Shown in pieces: positions 1-9,523 of a DNA stretch of 64,000 nt. The stretch spans positions 124,001 through 188,000 of the forward strand of contig NZ_AUFQ01000003.1 of assembly GCF_000426585.1 (NCBI RefSeq), read 5' to 3'. Positions within the stretch are counted from its first letter, which is position 1. Each line of letters starts with the position of its first letter. The position numbers and the translations under genes were made by a program. The stretch is from Segatella baroniae DSM 16972 = JCM 13447 (GTDB taxonomy: Bacteria > Bacteroidota > Bacteroidia > Bacteroidales > Bacteroidaceae). The notes beneath the pieces are model-generated. The model did no database searches and was not told where the DNA came from. It saw nothing but the letters and a program-made list of their open reading frames with translations.

Positions 1-210
1 GAGGAACCTGAAAGATGGTCGACATATTTCATCAAGATTGATGACGTAAAGTTCCGTCAAAAGGTTGTTCCGGGTGACACACTCCTCTTTAGAGTGGAAC
101 TGCTCCAGCCCGTGCGCCATGGAATCAGCTCTATGAAAGGTTATCTCTTTGTCGGTGACCATGTTGTGTCGGAAGCTACATTCACGGCACAAATAGTAAA
201 GAATAAATAA
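1..210 (+). CDS. FabZ-type 3-hydroxyacyl-ACP dehydratase, C-terminal part (probably LpxC-FabZ fusion)
   Basis: Open frame entering from the left edge and ending with TAA at 208-210; 69 residues are visible. The stretch KFRQKVVPGDTLLFRVELL matches the C-terminal strand region of FabZ hot-dog dehydratases, which make unsaturated acyl-ACP for fatty acid synthesis. In Bacteroidota this domain is normally fused behind LpxC, the UDP-3-O-acyl-GlcNAc deacetylase of lipid A synthesis, and lpxA follows 24 nt downstream here, which fits that arrangement. The LpxC part lies outside the window, so the fusion is inferred and not seen. Confidence 0.85.
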   Translation, partial: EEPERWSTYFIKIDDVKFRQKVVPGDTLLFRVELLQPVRHGISSMKGYLFVGDHVVSEATFTAQIVKNK

Positions 211-234
211 CGAAGCGAGAAAAGTAATAAACGT

Positions 235-1005
235 ATGAATAAGATCAGCCCATTAGCTTTCGTACATCCTGATGCGAAACTTGGCGACAACAATATCATT
301 GGCCCGTTTTGCTACATCGGTGAAAATACCATACTTGGCGACAACAATACCCTACAGAATGGTGTAACGATCAACTTCGGCGCGCGAATCGGCAACAACA
401 ATGAGTTTTTTCCCGGGGCCAGCATTTCCACGAAGCCGCAAGACTTGAAATTCAAAGGGGAAGAAACCTTATGCCAAATGGGTGACAACAACAGCATTCG
501 TGAGAATGTGACAATATCGCGGGGCACAGCGTCAAAGGGCATTACTATTGTCGGCAACAACAATCTTTTGATGGAGAACATGCACATCGCCCACGATTGT
601 GTTGTCGGTAGTCGGTGTATCATCGGAAATTCGACGAAATTCGGTGGCGAAGTCATTATAGACGATGATGCCATTATCAGCGCAGTCGTCCTGACACATC
701 AATTCTGTCACATCGGAAGCTTGGTGATGATTCAAGGCGGTTGCCGCTTTTCGCAAGACATCCCGCCCTATATTATTGCGGGAAAAGAGCCTACCAGATA
801 TGCAGGAGTCAACCTCGTAGGACTCAGACGCCATGGTTTCAGCAATGAATTGATTACCCATATTCATGAGGCATACAGGCTTCTTTACAGCAAAGGGGTT
901 CTGGCCGAAGGTATAGAGGAAATCAAGAAAAAACTAACCATGACTCCCGAAATACAATATATCATAGACTTTGTTTCGGATTCTAAGAGAGGTATTATCC
1001 GATAA
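235..1005 (+). CDS. lpxA: UDP-N-acetylglucosamine O-acyltransferase LpxA
   Basis: 256 residues, normal for LpxA, which transfers 3-hydroxyacyl from ACP to UDP-GlcNAc in the cytoplasm as the first step of lipid A synthesis. The N-terminal two thirds is a left-handed beta-helix of hexapeptide repeats ([30 protein letters not shown]). The catalytic His region is seen as [11 protein letters not shown] near residue 117, and HQFCHIGS follows near 155. The C-terminal helical acyltransferase domain starts near residue 190. Several coils carry GDNN or GNNN, giving a ladder of Asn pairs. It follows the fabZ-type gene closely and its stop codon lies inside a terminator hairpin, so it probably ends an lpx operon. 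Confidence 0.97.
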   Translation: MNKISPLAFVHPDAKLGDNNIIGPFCYIGENTILGDNNTLQNGVTINFGARIGNNNEFFPGASISTKPQDLKFKGEETLCQMGDNNSIRENVTISRGTASKGITIVGNNNLLMENMHIAHDCVVGSRCIIGNSTKFGGEVIIDDDAIISAVVLTHQFCHIGSLVMIQGGCRFSQDIPPYIIAGKEPTRYAGVNLVGLRRHGFSNELITHIHEAYRLLYSKGVLAEGIEEIKKKLTMTPEIQYIIDFVSDSKRGIIR

Positions 1006-1015
1006 TACCTCTTTT
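988..1015 (+). terminator. Rho-independent terminator overlapping the lpxA stop codon
   Basis: Perfect 12-bp inverted repeat (988-999 and 1001-1012) followed by TTTT. The lpxA stop codon at 1003-1005 lies in the right arm. The arms are separated by one base, so the real loop must open a few base pairs of the stem. It separates lpxA from miaA. Confidence 0.75.
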
Positions 1016-1054
1016 CATTTTACCTTTCTTACTTACGTAGTTGCAACGTTTATA

Positions 1055-1954
1055 GTGAATACCCTCGTCGTCGTCCTCGGTCCAACGGGTGTTGGCAAAA
1101 CAAAGACATGCCTTGCGATAGCCCAGCACCTCAACACGCCGATTATCAATGCTGATTCACGACAGATTTTTGCGGAAATCCCCATTGGAACGGCGGCTCC
1201 TACCCAAGAACAACGTGCAATCGTTCCCCATTATTTTGTTGGAACTCACCGTTTGGAAGACTACTACAGTGCTTCCATGTTTGAACAGGACGTATTGAAA
1301 CTCCTTGAAGACCTGTTCACGGAGCATTCCGCCTGCTTGTTGACCGGTGGAAGCATGATGTATCTTGACGCTGTATGCAAGGGAATAGACGACATTCCTA
1401 CTGTCGACGCAGCCACCCGTGAACTTTTTAAGAAGAGATTGGCCACTGACGGTTTGCCGGCATTGGTGGAAGAACTGAAACAAAAAGACCCCGTTCACTG
1501 GGGCGTTGTCGACAAGAACAACCCCAGAAGAGTTGTTCACGCACTGGAAATCTGCCATGTCACAGGAACAACTTATACTTCTTTCAGGACAAACACCAGC
1601 AAACAACGCCCTTTCAGAATATTAAAGATCGGCCTCAACAGGCAACGTGAAGAGCTTTACGCCCGCATCAACGAGCGTGTGACAAAGATGATGGAACTTG
1701 GTTTGGAAGCAGAAGCCAAAAACGTGTACTCCTATAGAGGGCTAAACTCTTTAAACACTGTTGGATATAAAGAGATGTTTAAGTATCTTGACGGAGAGAT
1801 TAGTCGTGAAGAGGCCATCCGGCAGATTCAATCCAACACAAGGCGATACATGCGCAAGCAACTCACATGGTTCAAGAAGGACCTTGACATTCAATGGTTC
1901 CACCCTGACAACATTAAAGAAATTATAAATTACATCGATGCTTCATTGCGCTAA
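1055..1954 (+). CDS. miaA: tRNA dimethylallyltransferase MiaA
   Basis: 299 residues from a GTG start at 1055. MiaA adds a dimethylallyl group to A37 of tRNAs reading UNN codons. Visible signatures are the P-loop GPTGVGKTK near residue 8, the INADSRQIF segment near 32, and the C-terminal [14 protein letters not shown] typical of the family. An upstream in-frame ATG at 971 was rejected because it would put 28 extra residues across the lpxA terminator; homologues begin with a short strand directly before the P-loop. The frame overlaps lpxA only with that rejected start. No clear promoter is visible. Confidence 0.95.
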   Translation: MNTLVVVLGPTGVGKTKTCLAIAQHLNTPIINADSRQIFAEIPIGTAAPTQEQRAIVPHYFVGTHRLEDYYSASMFEQDVLKLLEDLFTEHSACLLTGGSMMYLDAVCKGIDDIPTVDAATRELFKKRLATDGLPALVEELKQKDPVHWGVVDKNNPRRVVHALEICHVTGTTYTSFRTNTSKQRPFRILKIGLNRQREELYARINERVTKMMELGLEAEAKNVYSYRGLNSLNTVGYKEMFKYLDGEISREEAIRQIQSNTRRYMRKQLTWFKKDLDIQWFHPDNIKEIINYIDASLR

Positions 1955-1975
1955 AGGGGCAAATTCGTAATTTTG
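1946..1975 (+). promoter_or_regulatory. Predicted promoter of the PBP1A gene
   Basis: TTG at 1946-1948, 19 nt spacer, TAATTTTG at 1968-1975. This matches the Bacteroidota -33/-7 pattern. The ATG follows 17 nt later, so the leader would be only about 10 nt. The -33 part lies within the end of miaA. Confidence 0.6.
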
Positions 1976-1992
1976 TAAAAACTATTGTATTT

Positions 1993-4527
1993 ATGAATAA
2001 GATAAAAAGATTTTTCAACGGCTGCCAGAGAAAGCTCAAAGCCTTCTGGAGTTGGTATAAAAAACTTTATCAAGGCAGGGTATGGTATATAAAGGCTACC
2101 GCAGCAATAGCTTCACTTATCATTCTATTCTTTCTCTATTTGGGGATGGTCGACATGAACTTCCTTTGGCTTTTTGGCAAGAGTCCAGGTTACTTTTCCG
2201 GCATTCGGGATCCCCAAACATCACAAGCGTCTGAAATTTACAGTGCGGATGGTAAGCTCATAGGAAAATACTTCAACGAAAATCGAACTCCGGTAAAGTA
2301 CGAAGACGTGAATCCCGCTTTCTTCAAAGCCCTCATCGACACAGAGGATGAACGTTTCTACAAGCATTTCGGCATTGATCCCATAGGTTTGTTCGGTGCC
2401 GCCAAAGACGCCATCTTCCGGCATGACGGTCGCGGGGCCTCCACCATCACCCAACAGTTGGCCAAGAACATGTTCCGTGTCCGTACCAACTACTCTACCG
2501 GTTTGCTTGGCAAGATTCCCGGCTTGAAGATTCTTATCGTCAAGAGTAAGGAATGGATTATCGCAACCAAGCTCGAAACCATATTCAGCAAGAAAGAAAT
2601 TCTGACGATGTATGCCAATACCGTCGATTTCGGTTCCAATGCATACGGCATAAAGACGGCAGCAAAGACATACTTCAACGTCTCCCCCAAAGACTTGACG
2701 ACAGACCAGGCCGCCGTTTTAGTCGGCATGCTCAAAGCAACCACCTATTATAATCCCAAAAGCAACTACGAGCACAGCCTTTCCCGAAGAAACACCGTAC
2801 TGCACAACATGGTGACACATGGCGATTTGAGCCGGGCCGAATACGATTCCCTTTCCCAAAAGCCCATTGTTCTCGATTACAAGATGGAGGAGAACTATGA
2901 CGGACAGGCCATGTACTTCCGCGAAGCCATCTCCCAATATTTGAAAGACTCCGGATGGCTTGACGAGACGGGCTATGACCTGTATAGCAGCGGTCTGAAG
3001 ATTTATACAACGATTGACACCCGCATGCAGAAGTATGCCGAAGAGGCCGCGCACAAGCAGATGAGACAGGTGCAACAGAACTTCAACAACCACTGGGGAA
3101 TTTACCGCAACAGGGCAACCAACTGGATGACACAGGAACCTTGGCAAGACGAAAACCATCAGGTGATTCCCAACTTCATCCAGCAAATAGCCGAACGCCA
3201 GCCATTTTACAAGGCTTTGCAGGCAAAATATCCCAACGATCCCGATTCCGTCCGCTATTATTACAAGGAATGGGTGCATCCTGTCAAGGTCTTCGACTAT
3301 GACAAAGGAACCATTACCAAGAATATGACTTCCGAGGATTCCATCAAATATATGACAAGTTTCATGCACTGTGCCTTTGTCGCCATGGAACCCCAGACCG
3401 GTGAGGTCAAGGCATGGGTCGGAGACATTGATTTTACTTCCTGGAAATATGACAAGGTGACAGCCATGCGGCAGCCCGGTTCCACCTTCAAGCTGTTTGT
3501 CTATACGGAAGCCATGAACCAGGGGCTCACCCCATGCGACAAACGCCGGGACGAGTATATCTCCATGCAAGTGTATGACAAGCGGCAGAACAAGGAAGTC
3601 GCATGGACACCGACCAATGCCAACGGCTATTTTACGGGCGACTCCATGCCGCTCAAGAGCGCGTTCGCAAAGAGTATCAACTCCGTCGCGGTCCGCCTGG
3701 GACAGGAAATGGGTATCAAGCGCATTGCCGAGACGGCCCACAAGATGGGAATCAACAGCCCGCTGGACGAGACCCCTTCCTTGGCATTGGGTTCCAGCGA
3801 CGTCAACCTGCTGGAGATGGCCAATGCCTATTGTGTTCCCGCAGACAATGGCAAGCATCATACGCCCGTCCTGGTAACGCGAATCGTTGACCGCAACGGC
3901 AATGAGGTGTACATGGCCCCTCAAAAGTCAGAACAGGTGATATCTTACAAGAGTGCCTTCCTCGTGCAACAGCTTCTCCAAGGAGGCATGCGAGAGCCTG
4001 GAGGCACCTCCATGTCGCTCTGGGGATATGTAAGCAACTTTCGAGATACGGATTTCGGCGGCAAGACTGGAACCAGCAACAACCACTCCGACGCGTGGTT
4101 CATGGCCGTCAGCCCAAGACTGGTATGCGGTGCCTGGGTCGGTGGCGAATATCGAAGCATTCACTTCCGCACCGGAGCTTTGGGACAAGGCTCGCGTACC
4201 GCCCTACCTATATGCGGCTACTTCCTTCAATCCGTCTTGGGTGACCCGGCTTTCAAGAAGTATCATGGCCGATTCGACAAGCCCAACCAGGACGATATCA
4301 CCGGAAGCATGTACAACTGCCAGAGCTATTATCCGCATGCACGCGTTGACACGACGGCGCGAGACAGCGTTTCGCACAGCGAGGAAATCCTCCTTGATGA
4401 GAATGGCAATCCCATCATCACGCCTGCCGAAGGCAACAGGAAGTCCAACGAGGAGAGCGGATCTTCCAAGACTCCTGAGCTTAAGAAGAAGCCGCGTGAA
4501 GAGGCCGTCAATTTCGACAACTTGTAA
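1993..4527 (+). CDS. mrcA: Class A penicillin-binding protein (PBP1A), bifunctional transglycosylase/transpeptidase
   Basis: 844 residues. It polymerises lipid II glycan strands and cross-links peptides in the periplasm. A basic cytoplasmic tail is followed by one membrane segment at about residues 34-55. The GT51 glycosyltransferase domain shows EDERFYKHFG near 118 (catalytic Glu) and RGASTITQQLAKN near 147. The transpeptidase domain has the three class A motifs: STFK with nucleophile Ser497, SIN at 561-563, and KTG at 691-693. The last 80 residues are charged and low in complexity. A predicted promoter lies just upstream, so it is probably transcribed independently of miaA. Confidence 0.96.
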   Translation: MNKIKRFFNGCQRKLKAFWSWYKKLYQGRVWYIKATAAIASLIILFFLYLGMVDMNFLWLFGKSPGYFSGIRDPQTSQASEIYSADGKLIGKYFNENRTPVKYEDVNPAFFKALIDTEDERFYKHFGIDPIGLFGAAKDAIFRHDGRGASTITQQLAKNMFRVRTNYSTGLLGKIPGLKILIVKSKEWIIATKLETIFSKKEILTMYANTVDFGSNAYGIKTAAKTYFNVSPKDLTTDQAAVLVGMLKATTYYNPKSNYEHSLSRRNTVLHNMVTHGDLSRAEYDSLSQKPIVLDYKMEENYDGQAMYFREAISQYLKDSGWLDETGYDLYSSGLKIYTTIDTRMQKYAEEAAHKQMRQVQQNFNNHWGIYRNRATNWMTQEPWQDENHQVIPNFIQQIAERQPFYKALQAKYPNDPDSVRYYYKEWVHPVKVFDYDKGTITKNMTSEDSIKYMTSFMHCAFVAMEPQTGEVKAWVGDIDFTSWKYDKVTAMRQPGSTFKLFVYTEAMNQGLTPCDKRRDEYISMQVYDKRQNKEVAWTPTNANGYFTGDSMPLKSAFAKSINSVAVRLGQEMGIKRIAETAHKMGINSPLDETPSLALGSSDVNLLEMANAYCVPADNGKHHTPVLVTRIVDRNGNEVYMAPQKSEQVISYKSAFLVQQLLQGGMREPGGTSMSLWGYVSNFRDTDFGGKTGTSNNHSDAWFMAVSPRLVCGAWVGGEYRSIHFRTGALGQGSRTALPICGYFLQSVLGDPAFKKYHGRFDKPNQDDITGSMYNCQSYYPHARVDTTARDSVSHSEEILLDENGNPIITPAEGNRKSNEESGSSKTPELKKKPREEAVNFDNL

Positions 4528-4556
4528 TCATCGAAAATAAAGAAAACATAATCGAC

Positions 4557-6275
4557 TTGGATAATCCGGAGTTGCAAAACGCACTCCAGATTATCCGCTT
4601 TACCCGTCACTCGCTCTTTCTCACAGGAAAGGCAGGGACGGGTAAATCGACGTTCCTGCGCTATATCGCCGAACACATTAATAAAAAGCACGTCATCCTC
4701 GCCCCCACCGGGATTGCCGCCATCAACGCAGGTGGCTCTACGCTGCACAGCTTTTTCAAGCTGCCTTTTCATCCGCTGCTGCCCGATGACGAGAGATACT
4801 CCCCACGGCACATCCGCAACACGATGAAATACAATGCCGAGAAAATAAAGTTGCTGCAAGATGTCGAACTCATCATCATCGACGAAATCAGCATGGTACG
4901 TTCGGACATCATTGACTTCATCGACAAGGTATTGCGCATCTACAATCGCAACATGCGGGAGCCTTTCGGCGGAAAGCAAATGCTTTTCGTCGGCGACGTC
5001 TACCAGTTGGAACCCGTCCTCCGGGAGGAAGAGCGCCAGTTGCTGCAACCCTACTACCCTTCCAAATACTTCTTCGACGCCAAGGTCTTCAAAGAGATGA
5101 AACTCGTCTCCATCGAACTCAAGAAGGTCTATCGGCAGTCAGACCCCACTTTCATCAATATCCTCGACCACATCCGCACCTCGCAAGTCACCCCTGACGA
5201 CCTTTCCGTTTTGAACCACCAGGTCGGGGCCGATTTGCAGCAAGACAGAGGCAAGCTCGCTATTACGCTCTCTACGCGTAGAGACACGGTGGATTATATC
5301 AACAACGGCAAGCTGAAACAGCTGGAAGGCGACTCCATGACATTCCTGGGGATTGTCGAGGGGGAATTTCCACTCAACAGTCTGCCCACGCCCATCGAGC
5401 TGGAACTCAAGGTGGGTGCCCAGATTCTCTTCATCAAGAACGACCGTGAGCGGCGATGGGTCAACGGCACCTTGGGAACCGTCATCGGACTGGACGAAGC
5501 CATCAACGGCCACATCTACGTCGTGACCGAAAACGGTACGGAAGTCGATGTCGAACAGGAAGTCTGGAGCAACATGAAATACACGTTCAACGAGAAGGAA
5601 AAGAAGATAGAGGAAATGGAAATTGGCACCTACCGGCAGTTTCCCATCCGCTTGGCATGGGCCATCACCGTACACAAGAGCCAAGGTCTGACTTTCAATC
5701 AGGTGAAAATAGACTTCACGGGAGGTGTCTTTGCCGGCGGACAGACCTACGTCGCCCTATCGCGGTGCACATCCTTGCAGGGTATCAGCCTTCAGGAACG
5801 AATCAGAAAGGAAGACGTCTTTGTCCGAAACGATGTCGCCAACTTCGCGCTTACCTACAACAACCAGGCTCTCATCGACACGGCTTTGAAGCAAAGCAAG
5901 GCCGACCGGGAATATTACGAGTCCATTCAGGCATTCAACCAAGGCGACATACAGGCCGCGTTGGACCACTTCTTCGTCGCCATCCACAGCCGATACGACA
6001 TCGAGAAGCCTGCGCCACGCCGCCTCATCAGGAAGAAACTCAACGTCGTGAACAGTCTACGGCAACGCATAGACAGGCTTGAGAAGGAAATCGAAAGCCG
6101 CGACCAATTCCTCAAGGAATTGGCCGTGGAGTACATCATGATGGGCAAGGATTGCGAAAGGGAGAACTTCAAAGATGCGGCCATCCGCAACTACGAGAAA
6201 GCGCTGCGTCTTTACCCCGACATCCCCGAAGCCCAACGCCGTCTGAAAAAGCTCAAGAAGTCTGTCAAACCGTAG
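4557..6275 (+). CDS. Pif1/RecD-like superfamily 1 DNA helicase with a TPR-like tail
   Basis: 572 residues from a TTG start; no ATG is available upstream in frame. Walker A GKAGTGKST is at residues 24-32 and Walker B IIIDEISMV near 103. Further motifs are VGDVYQLEPV (motif III), and HKSQGLTFNQV plus YVALSRC near 372-400 (motifs V and VI). These are typical of Pif1-type 5'-3' helicases that act on replication intermediates. After about residue 440 the protein continues into a helical region ending with a TPR-like motif (YIMMGKDCERENFKDAAIRN, then a second helix), which is unusual for the core family and may bind a partner. It follows the PBP gene by 29 nt. Confidence 0.88.
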   Translation: MDNPELQNALQIIRFTRHSLFLTGKAGTGKSTFLRYIAEHINKKHVILAPTGIAAINAGGSTLHSFFKLPFHPLLPDDERYSPRHIRNTMKYNAEKIKLLQDVELIIIDEISMVRSDIIDFIDKVLRIYNRNMREPFGGKQMLFVGDVYQLEPVLREEERQLLQPYYPSKYFFDAKVFKEMKLVSIELKKVYRQSDPTFINILDHIRTSQVTPDDLSVLNHQVGADLQQDRGKLAITLSTRRDTVDYINNGKLKQLEGDSMTFLGIVEGEFPLNSLPTPIELELKVGAQILFIKNDRERRWVNGTLGTVIGLDEAINGHIYVVTENGTEVDVEQEVWSNMKYTFNEKEKKIEEMEIGTYRQFPIRLAWAITVHKSQGLTFNQVKIDFTGGVFAGGQTYVALSRCTSLQGISLQERIRKEDVFVRNDVANFALTYNNQALIDTALKQSKADREYYESIQAFNQGDIQAALDHFFVAIHSRYDIEKPAPRRLIRKKLNVVNSLRQRIDRLEKEIESRDQFLKELAVEYIMMGKDCERENFKDAAIRNYEKALRLYPDIPEAQRRLKKLKKSVKP

Positions 6276-6304
6276 CCATTGCCACGGGGCATGCCGCCAG
6301 TGGA

Positions 6305-7444
6305 CTAACGATACTGGTAATAGAACCAATAGGTCTTGCCGTAGGCGTCGGCCAAAGTCGCATGGCGCACCTGCTCGCTTGCCGCTTTGTCCGCCATAGC
6401 CTTGTAATCCGCGAAATCCGCTTCCATCACATCGTCATGGTATTGAATGTCGGAATCCGACGTCTTGTGACTCAACAATATCAACGCTTCCCTATAGTGC
6501 TTGGGCAGTCGGCCGTCAATCTTATAATACTTCCGCAACGCTTGCGCAAACTTGGACAGTTTTTTATCCAACAGATAGGCACACAACTCGTAATCGTGCA
6601 CAGCTTTTCCATCCAAATGCCGCCCCTTCAAAAAACGCAGATAGCTGTAAATGGGCAAACGCTGTTTTATCCAAACACCCAAATGGCGATAGAACTTTCC
6701 CTCCGAAGCATACATCATCTTCACCGAACGGCCATTGGGCAACATCGCGTCGGAACGTCCCACCAGCGGATACTCAAACAGCTGTTCGCCCAACTCGCCT
6801 TGCGCCGAGAGAGCGTAGATTCTCAACATCGTCAGACTTGAATCGGTCTTCGCAGATTGCTTGCCCACCATTGCCGCCGCCCGGAAGTCACCCTGTCGCA
6901 AGTCCTGCTCCACACGCATGCGATAATGGAACACGTCATCATGGTTGCTGACGATTCCCACCAAGAGAAACATGATGAAAAACAAACTAAAATTCGGCCA
7001 CATTTCACCGGGGAAAGCGCGCTTCAAGTTTTTACTCTCCGCCTTATGCAAGGCTATCAGCAGCCAATACACAATGCCATACAATGCCAGCAGCAATGGA
7101 AAACACCACACCCAGGCGCCAAAAGAAAACCCTTGGTCTATATCGGGGCTGATGTTCGTCAACACCGCCAATATGAGCAGCGACGGGAAAAAAGTCACCG
7201 CATAGAACCGCTTGGGGATTGCCGCCATCGACTGAAGCCCCAATTGGAGCAGCCATAGCACTCCCGTAATGAGGACGGCACCCACCATCTTGTCGTAATG
7301 TGTCTTGCCTTCCGACAACACATGTTGTGCCATCGCTATCAAGTCTGCCTGATAGCAGTACAGGAAACCAAAGGAGAACAGAATAAACAAAATAGCACAA
7401 ATCACCTTGATGATGAATGTGCTATTCGTGGTTTTCAACTTCAT
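6305..7444 (-). CDS. Multi-spanning membrane protein of unknown function (DUF6057-like)
   Basis: 379 residues. About five hydrophobic segments lie in the N-terminal 185 residues (for example VICAILFILFSFGFLYCY near 13-30 and FSLFFIMFLLVGIVSN near 150-165). The C-terminal half is soluble and helical with TPR-like spacing (RQGDFRAAAMVGKQSAK, LYSYLR-like helices). It resembles the membrane proteins labelled DUF6057 in Prevotella and Bacteroides; that assignment is from memory of the family look. It begins 17 nt after the branching enzyme stop and probably shares its operon. I cannot give a function. Confidence 0.75.
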   Translation of the reverse strand: MKLKTTNSTFIIKVICAILFILFSFGFLYCYQADLIAMAQHVLSEGKTHYDKMVGAVLITGVLWLLQLGLQSMAAIPKRFYAVTFFPSLLILAVLTNISPDIDQGFSFGAWVWCFPLLLALYGIVYWLLIALHKAESKNLKRAFPGEMWPNFSLFFIMFLLVGIVSNHDDVFHYRMRVEQDLRQGDFRAAAMVGKQSAKTDSSLTMLRIYALSAQGELGEQLFEYPLVGRSDAMLPNGRSVKMMYASEGKFYRHLGVWIKQRLPIYSYLRFLKGRHLDGKAVHDYELCAYLLDKKLSKFAQALRKYYKIDGRLPKHYREALILLSHKTSDSDIQYHDDVMEADFADYKAMADKAASEQVRHATLADAYGKTYWFYYQYR

Positions 7445-7461
7445 GAGCAGTCTTTGTCCAG

Positions 7462-9513
7462 TTAAATCTTTCTAAGAACCACCGCGGAGCGGGCCGGCAA
7501 ATAAAGTTTGAGCCACTCTTTATGCTGGTCTACATAGAGCGGGTCATAGTTGGTGAGATGCGTCATCGAATCATCGGCCAGCCCGTTGCCACCATACGCC
7601 TTTGCGTCGGTGTTGAGTACGACCTCATAGCCGCCAATCGGCACAAGGAAACCGTAATCGGTGAACGAACGGGTCGGCGAGAAATTGAAGACGAAAAGCA
7701 AGTCGCCACGCATGAACGCCAGTATCTGGTCGCCGTCATTATGCCAAATCTCCGTGACAGGCGTCGTGTTGAACTTCTTTTCCGATTTGATGACAGCCAG
7801 CATGTCGTGGTCGAAATCACCCAGATAATGGTAATCCAAGTCCTTGTTATCCACCAAGTTCCACTGTCGGCGGGCATATTTGTGGCTCCATCCGTTGCCT
7901 TCCCTCGGGAAGTCTATCCATTCCGGATGGCCGAACTCGTTGCCCATAAAGTTGAGGTAGCCGCCATTGATGGCGCCCAGCGTCACGAGTCGAATCATCT
8001 TGTGCAGCGCAATGCCGCGATGGACCAGGTCTGTCTCGTCGCCACGCTTGAAATGCCAGTACATGTCGGCGTCTATCAGCCTGAAGATGATGGTCTTGTC
8101 GCCCACAAGCGCCTGGTCATGGCTCTCGCAATAGGAAATCGTCTTCTCGTCCGCCCGCCTGTTTTTCACTTCCCAGAAGATGGAACTTGGTTTCCAGTCC
8201 TCATCCCTCTGCTCCTTGATAGTCTTGATCCAAAAGTCCGGAATGTTCATGGCCATGCGGTAGTCGAAGCCGTAACCGCCGTCTTCAAACCTGGCGGCAA
8301 GCCCCGGCATGCCACTCACTTCCTCGGCAATCGTAAAGGCCCGTGGATTCACCTCGTGTATCAACTTGTTGGCCAAGGTCAGATAACAGATGGCGTTGTC
8401 ATCCTCATGCCCGTTGAAATAGTCGCCATAGTTGCAGAAAGCCTCACCCAGTCCGTGGCTATAGTAGAGCATGGAGGTCACTCCGTCAAAGCGGAAGCCG
8501 TCGAAATGATACTCTTCCAGCCAGTACTTGCAATTCGACAACAGGAAATGTATCACTTCATCTTTTCCATAATCAAAGCAAAGGCTGTCCCACGCCGGAT
8601 GTTCGTGGCGGTCGCCGGGGTAGAAATACTGGTTGGGGTCGCCCGCCAAGTTGCCCAATCCCTCCACCTCGTTCTTCACGGCGTGCGAATGTACGATGTC
8701 CATGATGACGGCTATGCCGGCGGTGTGGGCCGCGTCGATCAGGGCTTTCAGTTCCTCGGGCGTGCCGAAGCGGCTGGACGGAGCGAAGAAAGAACTGACA
8801 TGATAGCCGAACGAGCCATAGTATGGGTGCTCCTGAATGGCCATCACCTGAATGCAGTTGTAGCCTTCCTTGACGATACGGGGCAGCACGTTTTCACGGA
8901 ACTCATTGTAGGTGCCCACTTTCTCGGCGTCCTGGCCCATGCCGACATGGCATTCGTAAATCAACAGCGGGTCGCGCTTGGGCGTGAATTTCTTTTTCTT
9001 CCATTCGTATGGCACCGGATTCCACACCTGAGCTGAGAATATCTTGGTCTGTTCGTCCTGAACCACACGCGTGGCCCAGGCCGGGATGCGCTCGCCCTCG
9101 CCTCCATTCCATCTGACGTGCATCTTATACAGGTCTCCGTGCTTGACGGCTTTCTCCGAAAGCTTCAACTCCCAGTTGCCCGTTCCTTCAATCCGCTTGG
9201 CCCGATAGCGGTCGCTTTCCGTCCAACCGTTGAAGTCTCCCACCAGGCAAATGCCGGTCGCGTTGGGTGCCCACTCCCTGAACACCCAGCCGCGAGAGGT
9301 CTTGTGCAAACCATAATATTGATGACCATTGGCCACATCGGCCAGTTTCCTCTTTCCGCCATCGGTCAGTTGCGACAGCTTCCACAACGCATGGTCGTGG
9401 CGTCCTCGAACCGCGTCTTCATAAGGCTCCAGATAGGGGTCGTTCTTCACCAATCCCACATATTGCGTTGCCTTCTTTCCGGCTCCGGCAGCCACCTTCT
9501 TTTTCTCAGCCAT
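7462..9513 (-). CDS. glgB: 1,4-alpha-glucan branching enzyme, eukaryote-like type
   Basis: 683 residues from the ATG at 9513, with a Lys/Ala-rich N-terminus; a start seven codons earlier at 9534 would overlap the MORN gene. The enzyme makes alpha-1,6 branches in glycogen. An N-terminal CBM48-like domain (YGLHKTSRGWVFREWAPNA) precedes a GH13 barrel. The GH13 motifs are DGFRFDGVTSMLY (nucleophile Asp), FTIAEEVSGMP (acid/base Glu) and YCESHDQALVGDK. DGVTSMLY is the pattern of eukaryotic GBE1 rather than the usual bacterial GlgB. It lies between the MORN gene (10 nt upstream) and a membrane protein gene (17 nt downstream), suggesting one operon. Confidence 0.95.
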   Translation of the reverse strand: MAEKKKVAAGAGKKATQYVGLVKNDPYLEPYEDAVRGRHDHALWKLSQLTDGGKRKLADVANGHQYYGLHKTSRGWVFREWAPNATGICLVGDFNGWTESDRYRAKRIEGTGNWELKLSEKAVKHGDLYKMHVRWNGGEGERIPAWATRVVQDEQTKIFSAQVWNPVPYEWKKKKFTPKRDPLLIYECHVGMGQDAEKVGTYNEFRENVLPRIVKEGYNCIQVMAIQEHPYYGSFGYHVSSFFAPSSRFGTPEELKALIDAAHTAGIAVIMDIVHSHAVKNEVEGLGNLAGDPNQYFYPGDRHEHPAWDSLCFDYGKDEVIHFLLSNCKYWLEEYHFDGFRFDGVTSMLYYSHGLGEAFCNYGDYFNGHEDDNAICYLTLANKLIHEVNPRAFTIAEEVSGMPGLAARFEDGGYGFDYRMAMNIPDFWIKTIKEQRDEDWKPSSIFWEVKNRRADEKTISYCESHDQALVGDKTIIFRLIDADMYWHFKRGDETDLVHRGIALHKMIRLVTLGAINGGYLNFMGNEFGHPEWIDFPREGNGWSHKYARRQWNLVDNKDLDYHYLGDFDHDMLAVIKSEKKFNTTPVTEIWHNDGDQILAFMRGDLLFVFNFSPTRSFTDYGFLVPIGGYEVVLNTDAKAYGGNGLADDSMTHLTNYDPLYVDQHKEWLKLYLPARSAVVLRKI

Positions 9514-9523
9514 ATCTCGAAAA

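Noticed and set aside
971..1054. N-terminal extension of MiaA from the ATG at 971
   Set aside because: It would run through the lpxA terminator and adds residues with no family match; the GTG at 1055 fits homologues.
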